NCBI RefSeq assembly: GCF_002803075.1 | Contig: NZ_NNBK01000015.1 | Span: 1 to 64,000 of the forward strand | DNA length: 64,000 nt | DNA from: Streptomyces sp. CB01373 | GTDB taxonomy: Bacteria > Actinomycetota > Actinomycetes > Streptomycetales > Streptomycetaceae | Direction of reading: 5' to 3' | Shown here: positions 17,854 through 26,773 of the stretch, one piece after another | Position numbering within the stretch: position 1 is the first letter of the stretch | How the letters are laid out: each line of letters starts with the position of its first letter | Position numbers and translations under genes: made by a program | Notes under the pieces: generated by a model | Told to the model about the DNA's origin: nothing | What the model saw: the letters and a program-made list of their open reading frames with translations, nothing else | Databases searched by the model: none

Positions 17854-18405
17854 TCAGATCCGGGCGGCCACCTTTCGGGCCAGTTCTTCCAGTGGTGTGC
17901 GGTTCTCCGCCGGGTCGTTGAGGCGCACCAGGCGGATCGACACCCACAGGTCGGACCTGCGGAGGAAGACCGCCTCGTCCTCGGCGTACGCCTCGTCGCC
18001 GACACCGGCCAGCGGCCTCAGCGTGTGTCCGAGGTCGCGTTCGATGTCGAGGTACTTCTTCGCGCCGTCCCCGACGAAGATTTCCACCTGGGCCGTCGGC
18101 CCGGTGACGGGACCGGTGTAGGTGCAGGTCTCCCCTACCGGTGTCGCGGGGTCAAGCGCTGTACCGGCCAGCTTCTCGGCCTCCTGCTTGGTCACCAGGG
18201 CGCAGGGGTCGACGTCCGCCCCGTTCGGCGGCGGCGCCTCGGCGCTCTTCTCCGGAGTCCGGGATGCCGGGGCCGGGTCAGCCGACGAGGGGGTGGCGGC
18301 TGAGGGCTGTCCGTGGCCGCCGCACCCGGACAGCCCGAGCACGGCGAGCACGGCCAGGGGCACCAGTGGCGAAAGCGGGCGGCTGCGGTTGCGGTTGCGG
18401 TTCAT
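17854..18405 (-). CDS. DUF3558 family lipoprotein
   Basis: 183 residues; ATG 18405 gives a proper signal: MNRNRNRSRPLSPLVPLAVL and then a lipobox LSGC (Cys about residue 28), so it should be a lipid-anchored surface protein. After a Ser/Ala/Pro-rich linker the domain starts DPCALVTKQEAEKLAG and continues with GETCTYTGP and a final LARKVAARI, the DUF3558 pattern common in Streptomyces and mycobacteria. It is 32 bp downstream of the large lipoprotein gene and is probably cotranscribed with it. It shares its C-terminal LARxVAARI with the DUF3558 protein at 20453. Function is unknown. Confidence 0.8.
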   Translation of the reverse strand: MNRNRNRSRPLSPLVPLAVLAVLGLSGCGGHGQPSAATPSSADPAPASRTPEKSAEAPPPNGADVDPCALVTKQEAEKLAGTALDPATPVGETCTYTGPVTGPTAQVEIFVGDGAKKYLDIERDLGHTLRPLAGVGDEAYAEDEAVFLRRSDLWVSIRLVRLNDPAENRTPLEELARKVAARI

Positions 18406-18437
18406 CGGGATCCTCGCTGTCTGCCTTGGTGTCGGTG

Positions 18438-19967
18438 TCAGGACTTGCACAGCGGTACGTCCGGCAGCGTCTGCTGTCTGTGGACGAAAGGTGTCAGACT
18501 CTCCTGTTGCAGCTCGAACTTCATCGTGGGCAGGACCTTCTTGAGGGCGGCCATGGCCACGGCGGAGACCGAGACCCCCACGCCCCCGCCGACCTTGCCG
18601 TCCAGCGTGGCTCCGACACAGCGGGTCAGGGGGGCGCCGAGGGCCGAGCCGTTGGTCACCCCGAAGTCCATGACGAGTTTGGCGTAGGGACCGGCGAAGG
18701 CGGCGGGCACACCGACCCCGAACTGGACCTTGAACTCGACGGCTGTGGCGATGCCGCTGACTCCGACGGAGATTCCGGTGATCGAGTCCATGATGCTTTT
18801 GATCACCGAGAGCTTGGGGGTGACGATCGCGCCGTTGACCATGCCGATGGCACCGTCGAGCCCCCATTCACCACTGGCGGTCACCGTGGTGTTGTTGCCG
18901 CCGAGTGCGGTGGCGACGCTGAACTTCCAGCTGATGCTGAAGGCGAACGGGGTCCCCGCGATCGGCAGGGTCATCTGGACCGGTACCTCGGCCCGGATCT
19001 TCGAGTTGTCGATGACACCGTTGGCCGCACCGGCGGCGATACTGATCGCGGCGCTTTTGATCCCCTCGACGGCGAACGTGGCCCCGTCGGCGACCCGACC
19101 GCCGGAGATCCGTACATCGGAACGGATGTGCAGCTTCTCCGTCTTCAGCGAGAAGTCGACGAAGACCTTGAGCCCGCCCGCGGCCTTGTGATTGAACTTC
19201 AGGCCGAACGCCCCCGGACTGCGGTACGGCTCGGCCTTCCATTCCCCGAGATCCGCTGTGACGCTGCTCGACCTGGCCGGCGGCAGCGTGTCCCCGGCCG
19301 CCGCGGCGAGCCGGTCCGGTCCACGTGCGACCACGGTGCCGACACGTCCCGAATGCGCGGCGCGCACCGATGTTCGTCCGATTGTCCGCGCCGTCGTCGG
19401 GACGTCCCGCGCGGCATCCTTCGCAACGCCCTTCCCAGCCTCCGTCGCAACGTTCGCCGGGGCATCCGCAGGCACGGTCACCGCCCCGGGCAGGTCCGGG
19501 ATCTCCAGGTAGTGGAGCGCGCCGTCGTCGATGTCCTGGTCGAGGGTGAGGTGGGCGTCGCGGAAGACCTCGGTGAACTCCACCGGGCCCAGGGTGGCCA
19601 CGACGTCCCCGTGTGCCCGGCGCACCTTCTGCACCCGCCCCACCGCGCGGCTGGTGGCGTACAGGACCTTTCCGGGCCGAACGTCCTGGGCGCCGCGGGC
19701 TTTTCCGTCGAGGGTCCAGGTCAGGCCGTCACTGGATGCCGACCGGATCGCTCGGGGTCCGTCCTCGACGATCACGACGTCGGGCTGGTAGGTGACCGAC
19801 GGGTCACGGACCGGCCCGGTCCCGTAGGTGAGCGCGGCCTCGGGCGTGTCGGCCGGACCGGAGCCCTCGTGCACGCGCCCGGGTGCGCCACCGCATGCCG
19901 CCGTGGTGGCCAGGAGGAGCGCGATCGCGAGCGCTGCGACCCGCCTCCCCGGGCACGCGGCACGCAT
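18438..19967 (-). CDS. Large predicted lipoprotein of unknown function
   Basis: About 510 residues from ATG 19967, chosen because MRAACPGRRVAALAIALLLA is a clean signal followed by a TTAAC lipobox-like site; ATG 20033 is an in-frame alternative. No family is recognised. The N-terminal third is a beta-rich domain (VTYQPDVVIVEDGPRAIRSA, then LTWTLDGKARGAQDVRPGKV), the middle an Ala/Arg/Thr-rich linker, and the C-terminal half a series of amphipathic strands rich in Gly and Val (KFNHKAAGGLKVFVDFSLKT, SVGVSGIATAVEFKVQFGVG). It ends with two Cys (LTRCVGATLDG, PLCKS). Its position among DUF3558 lipoproteins suggests a cell-surface role. Confidence 0.6.
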   Translation of the reverse strand: MRAACPGRRVAALAIALLLATTAACGGAPGRVHEGSGPADTPEAALTYGTGPVRDPSVTYQPDVVIVEDGPRAIRSASSDGLTWTLDGKARGAQDVRPGKVLYATSRAVGRVQKVRRAHGDVVATLGPVEFTEVFRDAHLTLDQDIDDGALHYLEIPDLPGAVTVPADAPANVATEAGKGVAKDAARDVPTTARTIGRTSVRAAHSGRVGTVVARGPDRLAAAAGDTLPPARSSSVTADLGEWKAEPYRSPGAFGLKFNHKAAGGLKVFVDFSLKTEKLHIRSDVRISGGRVADGATFAVEGIKSAAISIAAGAANGVIDNSKIRAEVPVQMTLPIAGTPFAFSISWKFSVATALGGNNTTVTASGEWGLDGAIGMVNGAIVTPKLSVIKSIMDSITGISVGVSGIATAVEFKVQFGVGVPAAFAGPYAKLVMDFGVTNGSALGAPLTRCVGATLDGKVGGGVGVSVSAVAMAALKKVLPTMKFELQQESLTPFVHRQQTLPDVPLCKS

Positions 19968-20100
19968 GGCCCACCCCCGGCGCAGAGCCGTAACCCCCCG
20001 TGACACAGCCGACGACAGCCGGATGATTCTCATGCCGTGATCCGTTCGCCATGGCCGACGCGCGCGGCGCCGTGTCCCCCGCGGACCATCATCGACTGGC

Positions 20101-20130
20101 GTGTTCGCGCCCTGTTCAGGAATCCTTCGG
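20101..20130 (-). promoter_or_regulatory. Promoter-like element shared by two lipoprotein genes (copy 1)
   Basis: The plus strand reads GTGTTCGCGCCCTGTTCAGG and then AATCCTTCGG. It matches the element at 21109 at 25 of 30 positions. It lies upstream of the large lipoprotein gene (starts 19967/20033). The stretch 19968-20452 holds no gene otherwise. Confidence 0.5.
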
Positions 20131-20452
20131 GCCACTGGTAGCTGCGTCGTCTCTCGTGGCCGCTGCGGCTGCCGGGCAGCGGCGGCAGTCGACGGACGGC
20201 CTCGTGGACTGCTCCGCCACCGGCCGCGTCACGCATGCGCACACCCACGCGGACGTGCGGGGTTCCGGGCACGGCCGGACGAGGTGGGTCCCGGGAACGG
20301 TCCGCGCGGCACGACCACACTTCTGCCCGTGCCCGGCCCTCTCCTCCGGACCGACCGCCGGGGCACCGGGCACCAACTGCCCCGGCACGTGCCCACGCCG
20401 AACGCGCACCGGGCTCGTGGGGTGCGGCTCGGCGCGGGTCCGGCTGCCGGTG

Positions 20453-20998
20453 TCAGATGCGGGCGGCCACCGTCCGGGCGAGTTCGTTCAGCCGTCCGGC
20501 GTTGTCCGCCCTGTCCGCCACCACGGTCATCGCGACCCAGGTGCCCGACTTCCGGAAGAGCACGGCGAAGGTCCCGTGGTCGGAGGCGTCGTAGGAGTAG
20601 GCCTCCTCGCCCACGCCGGAGAGCCGCCTCTTGTGAGCTCCCGCGAGCATGTCGTCGGCGAAGGCCTTGGCTTCGTCGCCCTGTACGGTCGAGGAGATCA
20701 GCACCCCTTCGTGCGAGTACTCGCAGCCCGTGGTGTTGAACTCGCTCGTCTTCGCCGTGACGGACACGCCTCCCAACTGCTGCACCTCCTGGACGGAGAC
20801 GAGCCCGCAGGGGTCCGCCGGCGGCCTTTTCGCCGGAGTTCCGCCGCTGTCGCCCGTGCGGGCCGTGGCGTCCGACCGCGGTCGGTCGGCGGCCGAGGGA
20901 GACCCCTCGCCGGAGCCGCCGCACCCGGCCGCGGCGAGCGTCACGAGCAACGACATGGTCAGCACCGGAGCATACCGCGAGCGTTTTCGGAACATCAT
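20453..20998 (-). CDS. DUF3558-like lipoprotein
   Basis: 181 residues from ATG 20998 (a second ATG follows at 20995). MMFRKRSRYAPVLTMSLLVT leads to the lipobox AAGC. After a Ser/Ala/Asp-rich linker, DPCGLVSVQEVQQLGG, then GCEYSHEG and the end LNELARTVAARI follow the DUF3558 layout. It is a paralogue in kind of the protein at 17854, with about 450 bp between it and the large lipoprotein gene downstream. Its own promoter-like element is at 21109. It should be a lipid-anchored extracellular protein. Confidence 0.75.
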   Translation of the reverse strand: MMFRKRSRYAPVLTMSLLVTLAAAGCGGSGEGSPSAADRPRSDATARTGDSGGTPAKRPPADPCGLVSVQEVQQLGGVSVTAKTSEFNTTGCEYSHEGVLISSTVQGDEAKAFADDMLAGAHKRRLSGVGEEAYSYDASDHGTFAVLFRKSGTWVAMTVVADRADNAGRLNELARTVAARI

Positions 20999-21108
20999 CA
21001 GCCAGACCTCCTTGTCACCATCGCCGCAGACCTGGCGCCGCGTGAGGGCGGCGGCTGCGGCCCCGTACCATCCGGACCGGTCCACCGTCCTGATCAGCAT
21101 GGACGCTA

Positions 21109-21138
21109 GTGTTCGCGCCCCGTTGGGGAATTCTTCAG
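21109..21138 (-). promoter_or_regulatory. Promoter-like element shared by two lipoprotein genes (copy 2)
   Basis: GTGTTCGCGCCCCGTTGGGG and then AATTCTTCAG on the plus strand, about 110 bp upstream of the DUF3558 gene at 20453. The conserved GAATTC/GGATTC and GGGCGCGAACAC parts (minus strand) are spaced alike in both copies. Confidence 0.5.
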
Positions 21139-21289
21139 GTGACCAAAGGCGCCGCTCGCCGCCGACTGGGCGAGCACAGCCCGCGCTTGTGCGCGGGACT
21201 GGTGACGGACACCCTGGAATCGATCGGCCGACGCGGTGGGGCGGGACGGTTCGGGGTGGCCGCTCCCCAGGGAACGGCCATGCCCGTGG

Positions 21290-22723
21290 TCAGGGCTTCG
21301 GAACCGGGAACGCCACCGGGCCACGCAGGCCGGCCCGGTTCACCGCGCGAACACCGAAGTAGACATTGTCCTTGGACAGTTCCACCGTGTGGCTGGTTGC
21401 ATCACCGACCTCGGTCACGTGGGTCCACTCGGGCGCCGTGGTCTCCCGCCACACCACCTCGTACCCGGCCAGGTCCGCCTCCGTACCGCGCTCCCACACC
21501 AGCTCGGTGTCGTTGGTCAGCTTGCTGGTGACGATCCCCACGCCCCTCGGGGTGCCGGGGGCCTGTGCGAGGGTCCACAGTGCGGCTCCGTTGACCTTGG
21601 CCACGCGCTCGATGAAGCCGAAGTCGCAGAACTCGGGCAGGTCGCCGAACTGTTTGCCGTCGACGACCTTCACGTCCTGGTGCTGGTGTGCGTAGTCCTC
21701 GGCGGGCTCGGTGAAACGGGCGGCGGCGAAGCCTCGTTCGAGGAAGGGGATGTGGTCGCCGCCGCGCAGATACCGGTCGCGGCGGTAGACGACGCGTACG
21801 TTCATGCCCGTCGCGCCGTTGACCGCGACATCGCGTACGAAGCGGGCGAGCTGTCGGGACGGGGAGTCGTTCTCGCCGCCCACCGAGCGGCGGGTGGCCG
21901 CCTGTTCGGAGGTCTCGGAGGTGGGCACGCCCTCGGCGAACAGCCGGATCGTGTACGGGTCGCGGGTGCCGTCGTCGGCGGTGGAACTGCCGACGATGTC
22001 ATTGGTGAACATGGCCTGGAGGTCCGCACCGGCAGTCTTGAACTGCTCGGCCATGTGGGCAGCTCCGAGCAGGCCCTGTTCCTCGCCCGCGACGGCCGCG
22101 AAGACGATGGTCGCGGCGGGACGCCTGACCGCCATCACGCGTGCCAGCTCCATGGCCACCGCGACACCGGAGGCGTCGTCATCGGCACCGGGCGCATCGC
22201 TGCCGGCGTCCATGACGTCGGTGGCCCGGGAGTCGTAGTGCCCGGAGACGACGTACACGCGATCGGGGGCGGCCGAGCCACGGAGGGTCGCGACGACGTT
22301 GGTGATGCGGGTCGGTACGGGGACGCGCGGTACGGGCTGTTGTACGAACGACTGCAGTTCGACGGTCATCCGGCCGCCCGAGGCAGCGGCGTACTTCTTC
22401 ATTTCGGAGAAGATCCAGTCGCGGGCCGCGCCAATGCCCCGCCGCGGATCGTCCTGGCTGGACAAGGTGTGCCGGGTACCGAAGGAGGCGAGCTTGCGCA
22501 CTGTCGCCTCGATACGGTCGCGGTCGATCTCCTTGAGAAGTTGACGCAGTTCGCGGGTGGGATGTTGGGCGGTGGCAGGCCGGCCGGCAGGCTCGTTGCC
22601 GCTGTTGGCGGCGGCTGCGGGCGCCGCGCCGGCCGATGCCGACGCGACGCCCAGTGCCGCGGCTCCGGCGGCCGCGGAGAGGACGGTTCGGCGGTGGGGT
22701 CCCGTGCGGGGCTGTTGTGACAT
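21290..22723 (-). CDS. Secreted M28 family metallopeptidase (Tat-exported)
   Basis: 477 residues from ATG 22723 (MSQQPRTGPHRRTVLSAAAG); the RRTVLSAAAGAAALG twin-arginine signal predicts Tat export. Residues about 140-380 carry the M28 co-catalytic zinc motifs: VVSGHYDSRAT, GADDDASGVAVAMELARV and FAAVAGEEQGLLGAAH (catalytic Glu and ligand Glu), then a late HIPFLERGF segment. The last 90 residues resemble a fibronectin type III domain (ELVWERGTEADLAGYEVVWR). Members are aminopeptidases or carboxypeptidases acting outside the cell. It is divergent from the Lrp gene. Confidence 0.85.
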   Translation of the reverse strand: MSQQPRTGPHRRTVLSAAAGAAALGVASASAGAAPAAAANSGNEPAGRPATAQHPTRELRQLLKEIDRDRIEATVRKLASFGTRHTLSSQDDPRRGIGAARDWIFSEMKKYAAASGGRMTVELQSFVQQPVPRVPVPTRITNVVATLRGSAAPDRVYVVSGHYDSRATDVMDAGSDAPGADDDASGVAVAMELARVMAVRRPAATIVFAAVAGEEQGLLGAAHMAEQFKTAGADLQAMFTNDIVGSSTADDGTRDPYTIRLFAEGVPTSETSEQAATRRSVGGENDSPSRQLARFVRDVAVNGATGMNVRVVYRRDRYLRGGDHIPFLERGFAAARFTEPAEDYAHQHQDVKVVDGKQFGDLPEFCDFGFIERVAKVNGAALWTLAQAPGTPRGVGIVTSKLTNDTELVWERGTEADLAGYEVVWRETTAPEWTHVTEVGDATSHTVELSKDNVYFGVRAVNRAGLRGPVAFPVPKP

Positions 22724-22889
22724 GAGAGCTATGGTCATGACCCTGCCAAGCATGCACAAGGGGCACCTTCAGGCTCGCCTGCTGCGGCACGGACGAAAAC
22801 CGATGACCCGCCGGCGTCGGCTCGGTCAGCCGGCACGGCCGGGAACCTGACAGGGCTCCGGCGCGCCCACAAAAGCCTGCGAGCCGGGG

Positions 22890-22929
22890 TTCGCTCGATT
22901 CCGTCGTCAGCACACTTGATTCGAGCGAA
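22890..22929. promoter_or_regulatory. Inverted repeat upstream of the Lrp-type gene
   Basis: TTCGCTCGA (22890-22898) and TCGAGCGAA (22921-22929) are perfect inverted arms 31 bp apart, about three DNA turns. They lie between the divergent M28 peptidase and Lrp genes. The spacing suits a multimeric Lrp regulator binding on one face of the helix. Confidence 0.5.
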
Positions 22930-22995
22930 GTGATCCGTCATCGTACTTGAAACGACGACACGACTTGCCGTTCATGCAGATGAGGGAGGTCCTTC

Positions 22996-23436
22996 ATGGA
23001 CGACATCGACCGGGCCATCCTGCGGGAGCTGCAGGTCGACGGTCGCATCCCCTACGCCGAGCTGGGGCCCAAGGTGGGACTGTCGCCCTCGGCCGCGAGG
23101 CACCGGCTGCAGCGCCTGCTGGACACCAAGGCGGTCCAGGTCGTCGGGGTGACCGACCCGATGACCATGGGCCAGCAGACGATGGCTCTCCTGGGCCTGC
23201 GCATCGGGGGCGATTCCCGGGCGGTGGCCGATGAACTGTCCCGGCATGAAGAAGTCGTGTACACAGTCCTGACTTCTGGCCGCTACGACCTGTTCACCGA
23301 GGTCGTGTGCGGTCGCCCCAGTGATCTTCTGGACTTCATCAACGACGTCGTACGGGCCGTCGAGGGCGTCGCATCCGTGGAGAGCTTCCCCTACTTCGCG
23401 ATTCACACGCACCGCTTCTTGTGGGAAGTCGACTGA
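22996..23436 (+). CDS. Lrp/AsnC family transcriptional regulator
   Basis: 146 residues, ATG with GGGAGGT 8 bases upstream. The N-terminal winged helix (DDIDRAILRELQVDGRIPYA, LSPSAARHRLQRLL) and C-terminal RAM ligand-binding domain (VYTVLTSGRYDLFTEVVC, then VASVESFPYFAIHTHRF) are complete and of standard length. The next gene, the kinase/aminotransferase fusion, starts 63 bp downstream on the same strand and is its probable target. An amino acid or amine would be the likely effector. The N-terminus lacks the usual longer lead but is a normal Lrp start. Confidence 0.9.
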   Translation: MDDIDRAILRELQVDGRIPYAELGPKVGLSPSAARHRLQRLLDTKAVQVVGVTDPMTMGQQTMALLGLRIGGDSRAVADELSRHEEVVYTVLTSGRYDLFTEVVCGRPSDLLDFINDVVRAVEGVASVESFPYFAIHTHRFLWEVD

Positions 23437-23499
23437 GGCAGCCGAGCGTCCGAGCCCAGCCTGCCCACACCACGCTCCACACCAGCCGAGGAACCTTGC

Positions 23500-26457
23500 A
23501 TGCCGCACGACGAGTACCGCACCATCGACTTCTTCAGCCAGGAAGCGCTTCCGGTGCCACAGGTGACACCCGCTCAGGCAGAGGGCATTGCCGCCCAGTG
23601 CTTCGGCATGAGCGCTCACGCGGAGGCGCTGGGAAGCCAGCAGGACGCCAACTTCCTGCTGTGCGACGATGACGGGACGGCCTTGGCGATTCTGAAGATC
23701 GCCAACCCCGCCTTCAGTCCTACGGAGATCGAAGCCCAGGACACCGCCGCCGAACTGATCGCCGCGGCTCACCCGGAACTGCGCATCGCCACCGTCCTGC
23801 GCCACCCCGACGGCTCCCCGTACTGCACGACGGTGGACACCGAGAGCGGGCCGGCCGTCGCGCGGCTCCTGCGGTACCTGCCCGGCGGCGCGCTCTCGGG
23901 ACCACGGCACCTGTCCCCGGGCACCGTGGCAGCCATGGGCACGATCGTCGGGAAGGTCAGCACCGCCCTGCGCGACTTCCACCACCCGGGCCTCGAACGC
24001 GTTCTGCAGTGGGACCTGCGGCACGCCGACCGCGTCGTCGCCAAGCTCGCAGAGCACATCGACGAGCCCGACCGGCGCGCCGCCGTTCAGGCCGCGACAG
24101 CCGACGCCTGGGCGCGGGTCCAGCAGCTTGCCGCCGTGCTCCCGTCGCAGGCGGTGCACCTGGACCTCACCGACGACAATCTGATCTGTTCTCCCGATCA
24201 CCGCCTGCCCGTGCCCGACGGAGTCATCGACTTCGGTGACGTGACCACGAGCTGGGCGGTCGGCGAACTGGCCGTTTCGCTCTCCTCGATGCTCCACCAC
24301 GACGGGGTCGAGCCCCATCACCTGCTGCCCGCCGTCCGGGCCTTCCACGCCGTTCGGTCGCTGTCCCCGGAGGAGGCGGAGGCGTTGTGGCCGCTCGTGG
24401 TCCTGCGCGCGGCCGGCCTGGTCGCCAGCGGGCGGCACCAGGCCGCCGTCGACGAGGACAACGCCTACGCCAAGGCCGCGCTCGACCGCGAGTGGCACAT
24501 ATTCGAGCAGGCCACCCGACTGCCCCTGCCAGTGATGGTCCACCTCATCAAGGACGCGATCGGCCTGGCCGACGTCCCTGCCCGCGCCGATTCACCGGCG
24601 CACTTCCTGCTGCGCGGCCTCGCCGCCGACGACATCACCCTCCTCGACCTGTCCACCGGCGCCGACTCCATGGACCACGGAGCCTGGCTCGAAGCCGGCA
24701 CCGAGGACCGGCTCGCGGCCTCCGCGCTCGCGGACGGAGCGGCCGCGGTGGCCACCCGGTACGCGCATCCACGACTCACTCAGGCTCCGGCACTGTCAGC
24801 CGTCTCCGCTCCCACGGTACCCACCGGCATCGACCTGTGGCTCGGCCGGCCCGATGTGGCGCGGGCCCCGGCCGCGGGGAAGGTCCTCGCCGCGGCACCG
24901 GGCCGCGTGGAGATCACCTACGGCCCGCGGACGCTGACGTTGTCCTTCCCCCGCACGGTTCACCCAGTGGTCTCCACCGGCTCGACAGTCCAGGCGGGCG
25001 AGGACCTCGCCCATCTCCCCTCAGGAACTCCGCTCCACCTTGCGCTGCGTGACACCGACGGCCCCTCCGTCCCTGCCACCGTGCGCCCCGAGTACGCCGC
25101 CGGCTGGCTCGCGCTCACCGCAGACCCCGCCCCGCTCATCGGTCTCCGGGCCACCGACCGTGCGCAGGACAGGGACCTGCTCGACCGACGTGACGCCGTG
25201 TTCGCGACCGTGCAGGAGCACTACTACACCGAACCTCCCCGCGTCGAGCGCGGCTGGCGCCACCATCTGCTCTCCACCGACGGCCGCTCCTACCTCGACA
25301 TCGTCAACAACGTCACCCCGCTGGGCCATGCACACCCCCGCGTCGAGCGGGCGGTCTCCCGGCAGTTGCGACGACTCAACACCAACTCACGATTCCACTA
25401 CGCCTCGGTGGTGGAGTTCACCGAACGCCTCGCCGCCCTCCTGCCCGCGCCCCTGGACACGGTGTTCCTGGTCAACTCCGGTTCCGAGGCAGTGGATCTG
25501 GGCCTGCGGCTGGCCATCGGAGCCTCCGGACAGCACGACGTCGTCGCTCTGCGAGAGGCATACCACGGCTGGACCTACGCCTCCGACGCGGTCTCCACCT
25601 CACTCCAGGACAACCCGAACGCCCTGGCAACCCGGCCGGGTTGGGTCCACACCGTGGACTCGCCCAATTCCTATCGCGGCCTGCACCGCGGGGCGGACGC
25701 GCTGCGCTACGGGCCCGAGGCCGCCGCGGTGATCGACGAACTGGCCGCCTCCGGCCGCCCGGCAGGGGCTTTCCTCAGCGAGACCTTCTACGGCAACGCC
25801 GGAGGAGTCGCCCTGCCCGACGGCTATCTCGCCGAGGTGTACGCGGCGGTGCGCCGTCACGGTGGCCTGGCCGTCGCCGACGAGGTCCAGGTCGGCTACG
25901 GCCGCCTCGGACACTGGTTCTGGGGCTTCGAACAGCAGCAGGTCGTCCCCGACGTCGTCTGTGTCGCCAAGGCCATGGGCAACGGGCACCCCCTCGGTGC
26001 CGTCATCACGTCCAAGTCGGTTGCGGACCGGTACCGCGACCAGGGTTACTTCTTCTCCTCCACCGGTGGCAGCCCGGTCTCCAGCGTCGTGGGCCTCACT
26101 GTCCTGGACACCCTGCGCGATGAGGACCTCCAAGGCAACGCGGTGCGCGTCGGTGGCCGTCTGAAGAGCCGACTTGAGGCACTGGCCGGCCGCTACGGCA
26201 TCATCGGCGCTGTCCACGGCTCGGGCCTCTACCTCGGCCTCGAACTCGTCCGCGACCGCGTCACCTTGGAACCCGCCACGGAAGAGACCGCCGAACTCTG
26301 CGACCGCGTGCTCGACCTCGGTGTCATCGTCCAGCCCACCGGTGACCACCTCAACATCCTGAAGATCAAGCCGCCGTTGTGCATCGACACCACCGCGGTG
26401 GACTTCTTCGTCGACATGCTGGACCACGCCCTCGCCCAACTCGGTCACTCTCGCTGA
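23500..26457 (+). CDS. Phosphotransferase / class III aminotransferase fusion protein
   Basis: 985 residues in three parts. Residues 1-350 are an APH/choline-kinase-type phosphotransferase with the catalytic loop HLDLTDDN (His220, Asp222, Asn227) and metal motif DFGD (Asp244). About 430-515 resembles an M23 (LytM-like) domain (GIDLWLGRPDVARAPAAGKV), lacking obvious zinc ligands. About 535-985 is a class III PLP-dependent aminotransferase with NSGSEAVDLGLRLA, VADEVQVGYGRLG and the PLP lysine in VAKAMGNGHP (Lys824). The aminotransferase part resembles AGXT2L-type phospho-lyases that act on phosphoethanolamine or phosphohydroxylysine. Kinase plus phospho-lyase in one chain suggests that an amino alcohol is phosphorylated and then eliminated. 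Substrate is inferred only. The upstream Lrp gene is probably its regulator. Confidence 0.85.
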   Translation: MPHDEYRTIDFFSQEALPVPQVTPAQAEGIAAQCFGMSAHAEALGSQQDANFLLCDDDGTALAILKIANPAFSPTEIEAQDTAAELIAAAHPELRIATVLRHPDGSPYCTTVDTESGPAVARLLRYLPGGALSGPRHLSPGTVAAMGTIVGKVSTALRDFHHPGLERVLQWDLRHADRVVAKLAEHIDEPDRRAAVQAATADAWARVQQLAAVLPSQAVHLDLTDDNLICSPDHRLPVPDGVIDFGDVTTSWAVGELAVSLSSMLHHDGVEPHHLLPAVRAFHAVRSLSPEEAEALWPLVVLRAAGLVASGRHQAAVDEDNAYAKAALDREWHIFEQATRLPLPVMVHLIKDAIGLADVPARADSPAHFLLRGLAADDITLLDLSTGADSMDHGAWLEAGTEDRLAASALADGAAAVATRYAHPRLTQAPALSAVSAPTVPTGIDLWLGRPDVARAPAAGKVLAAAPGRVEITYGPRTLTLSFPRTVHPVVSTGSTVQAGEDLAHLPSGTPLHLALRDTDGPSVPATVRPEYAAGWLALTADPAPLIGLRATDRAQDRDLLDRRDAVFATVQEHYYTEPPRVERGWRHHLLSTDGRSYLDIVNNVTPLGHAHPRVERAVSRQLRRLNTNSRFHYASVVEFTERLAALLPAPLDTVFLVNSGSEAVDLGLRLAIGASGQHDVVALREAYHGWTYASDAVSTSLQDNPNALATRPGWVHTVDSPNSYRGLHRGADALRYGPEAAAVIDELAASGRPAGAFLSETFYGNAGGVALPDGYLAEVYAAVRRHGGLAVADEVQVGYGRLGHWFWGFEQQQVVPDVVCVAKAMGNGHPLGAVITSKSVADRYRDQGYFFSSTGGSPVSSVVGLTVLDTLRDEDLQGNAVRVGGRLKSRLEALAGRYGIIGAVHGSGLYLGLELVRDRVTLEPATEETAELCDRVLDLGVIVQPTGDHLNILKIKPPLCIDTTAVDFFVDMLDHALAQLGHSR

Positions 26458-26641
26458 CGTCGTTCGTCCGGAGGCCGGATCGGACGCTGCCTCCCAGATG
26501 GGTGCCGGCCCGTCGGCGTAGCCGTCGTCGCCGGCGGGCTCGCATCCGCGGCGCGGGGTGCGGCACCCATTCGGTAGGCGGCTCGTCCGAAAATCCTTCT
26601 GCGGCTGAACGAAGACCTTCACCGACCCCTGACTCTGCGCG

Positions 26642-26740
26642 GCCATCGCCGACCGCCTCACCTTCAACGGCGCGATCATCCGGACCGGCACCGAGTGCCG
26701 TCTCGCGCACACCGGGGCCCAAGCCGAGCGGGCCGGCTGA
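26642..26740 (+). pseudogene. IS21-family istB C-terminal relic
   Basis: A 32-codon stretch reads AIADRLTFNGAIIRTGTECR and then LAHTGAQAERAG before TGA. This matches the C-terminal end of the IstB ATPase (AIADRLTFNxxIIETGTxSYRL). Nothing of the rest of istB is present upstream; 26458-26641 has no gene. Confidence 0.65.
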
Positions 26741-26773
26741 CCCGGGGAGGGCAAGACCAGACCGTCGGTTCTT

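Noticed and set aside
18141-20003. A 620-residue plus-strand open frame
   Set aside because: It covers the lipoprotein genes on the other strand and has Arg/Gly-rich shadow composition without a ribosome binding site.
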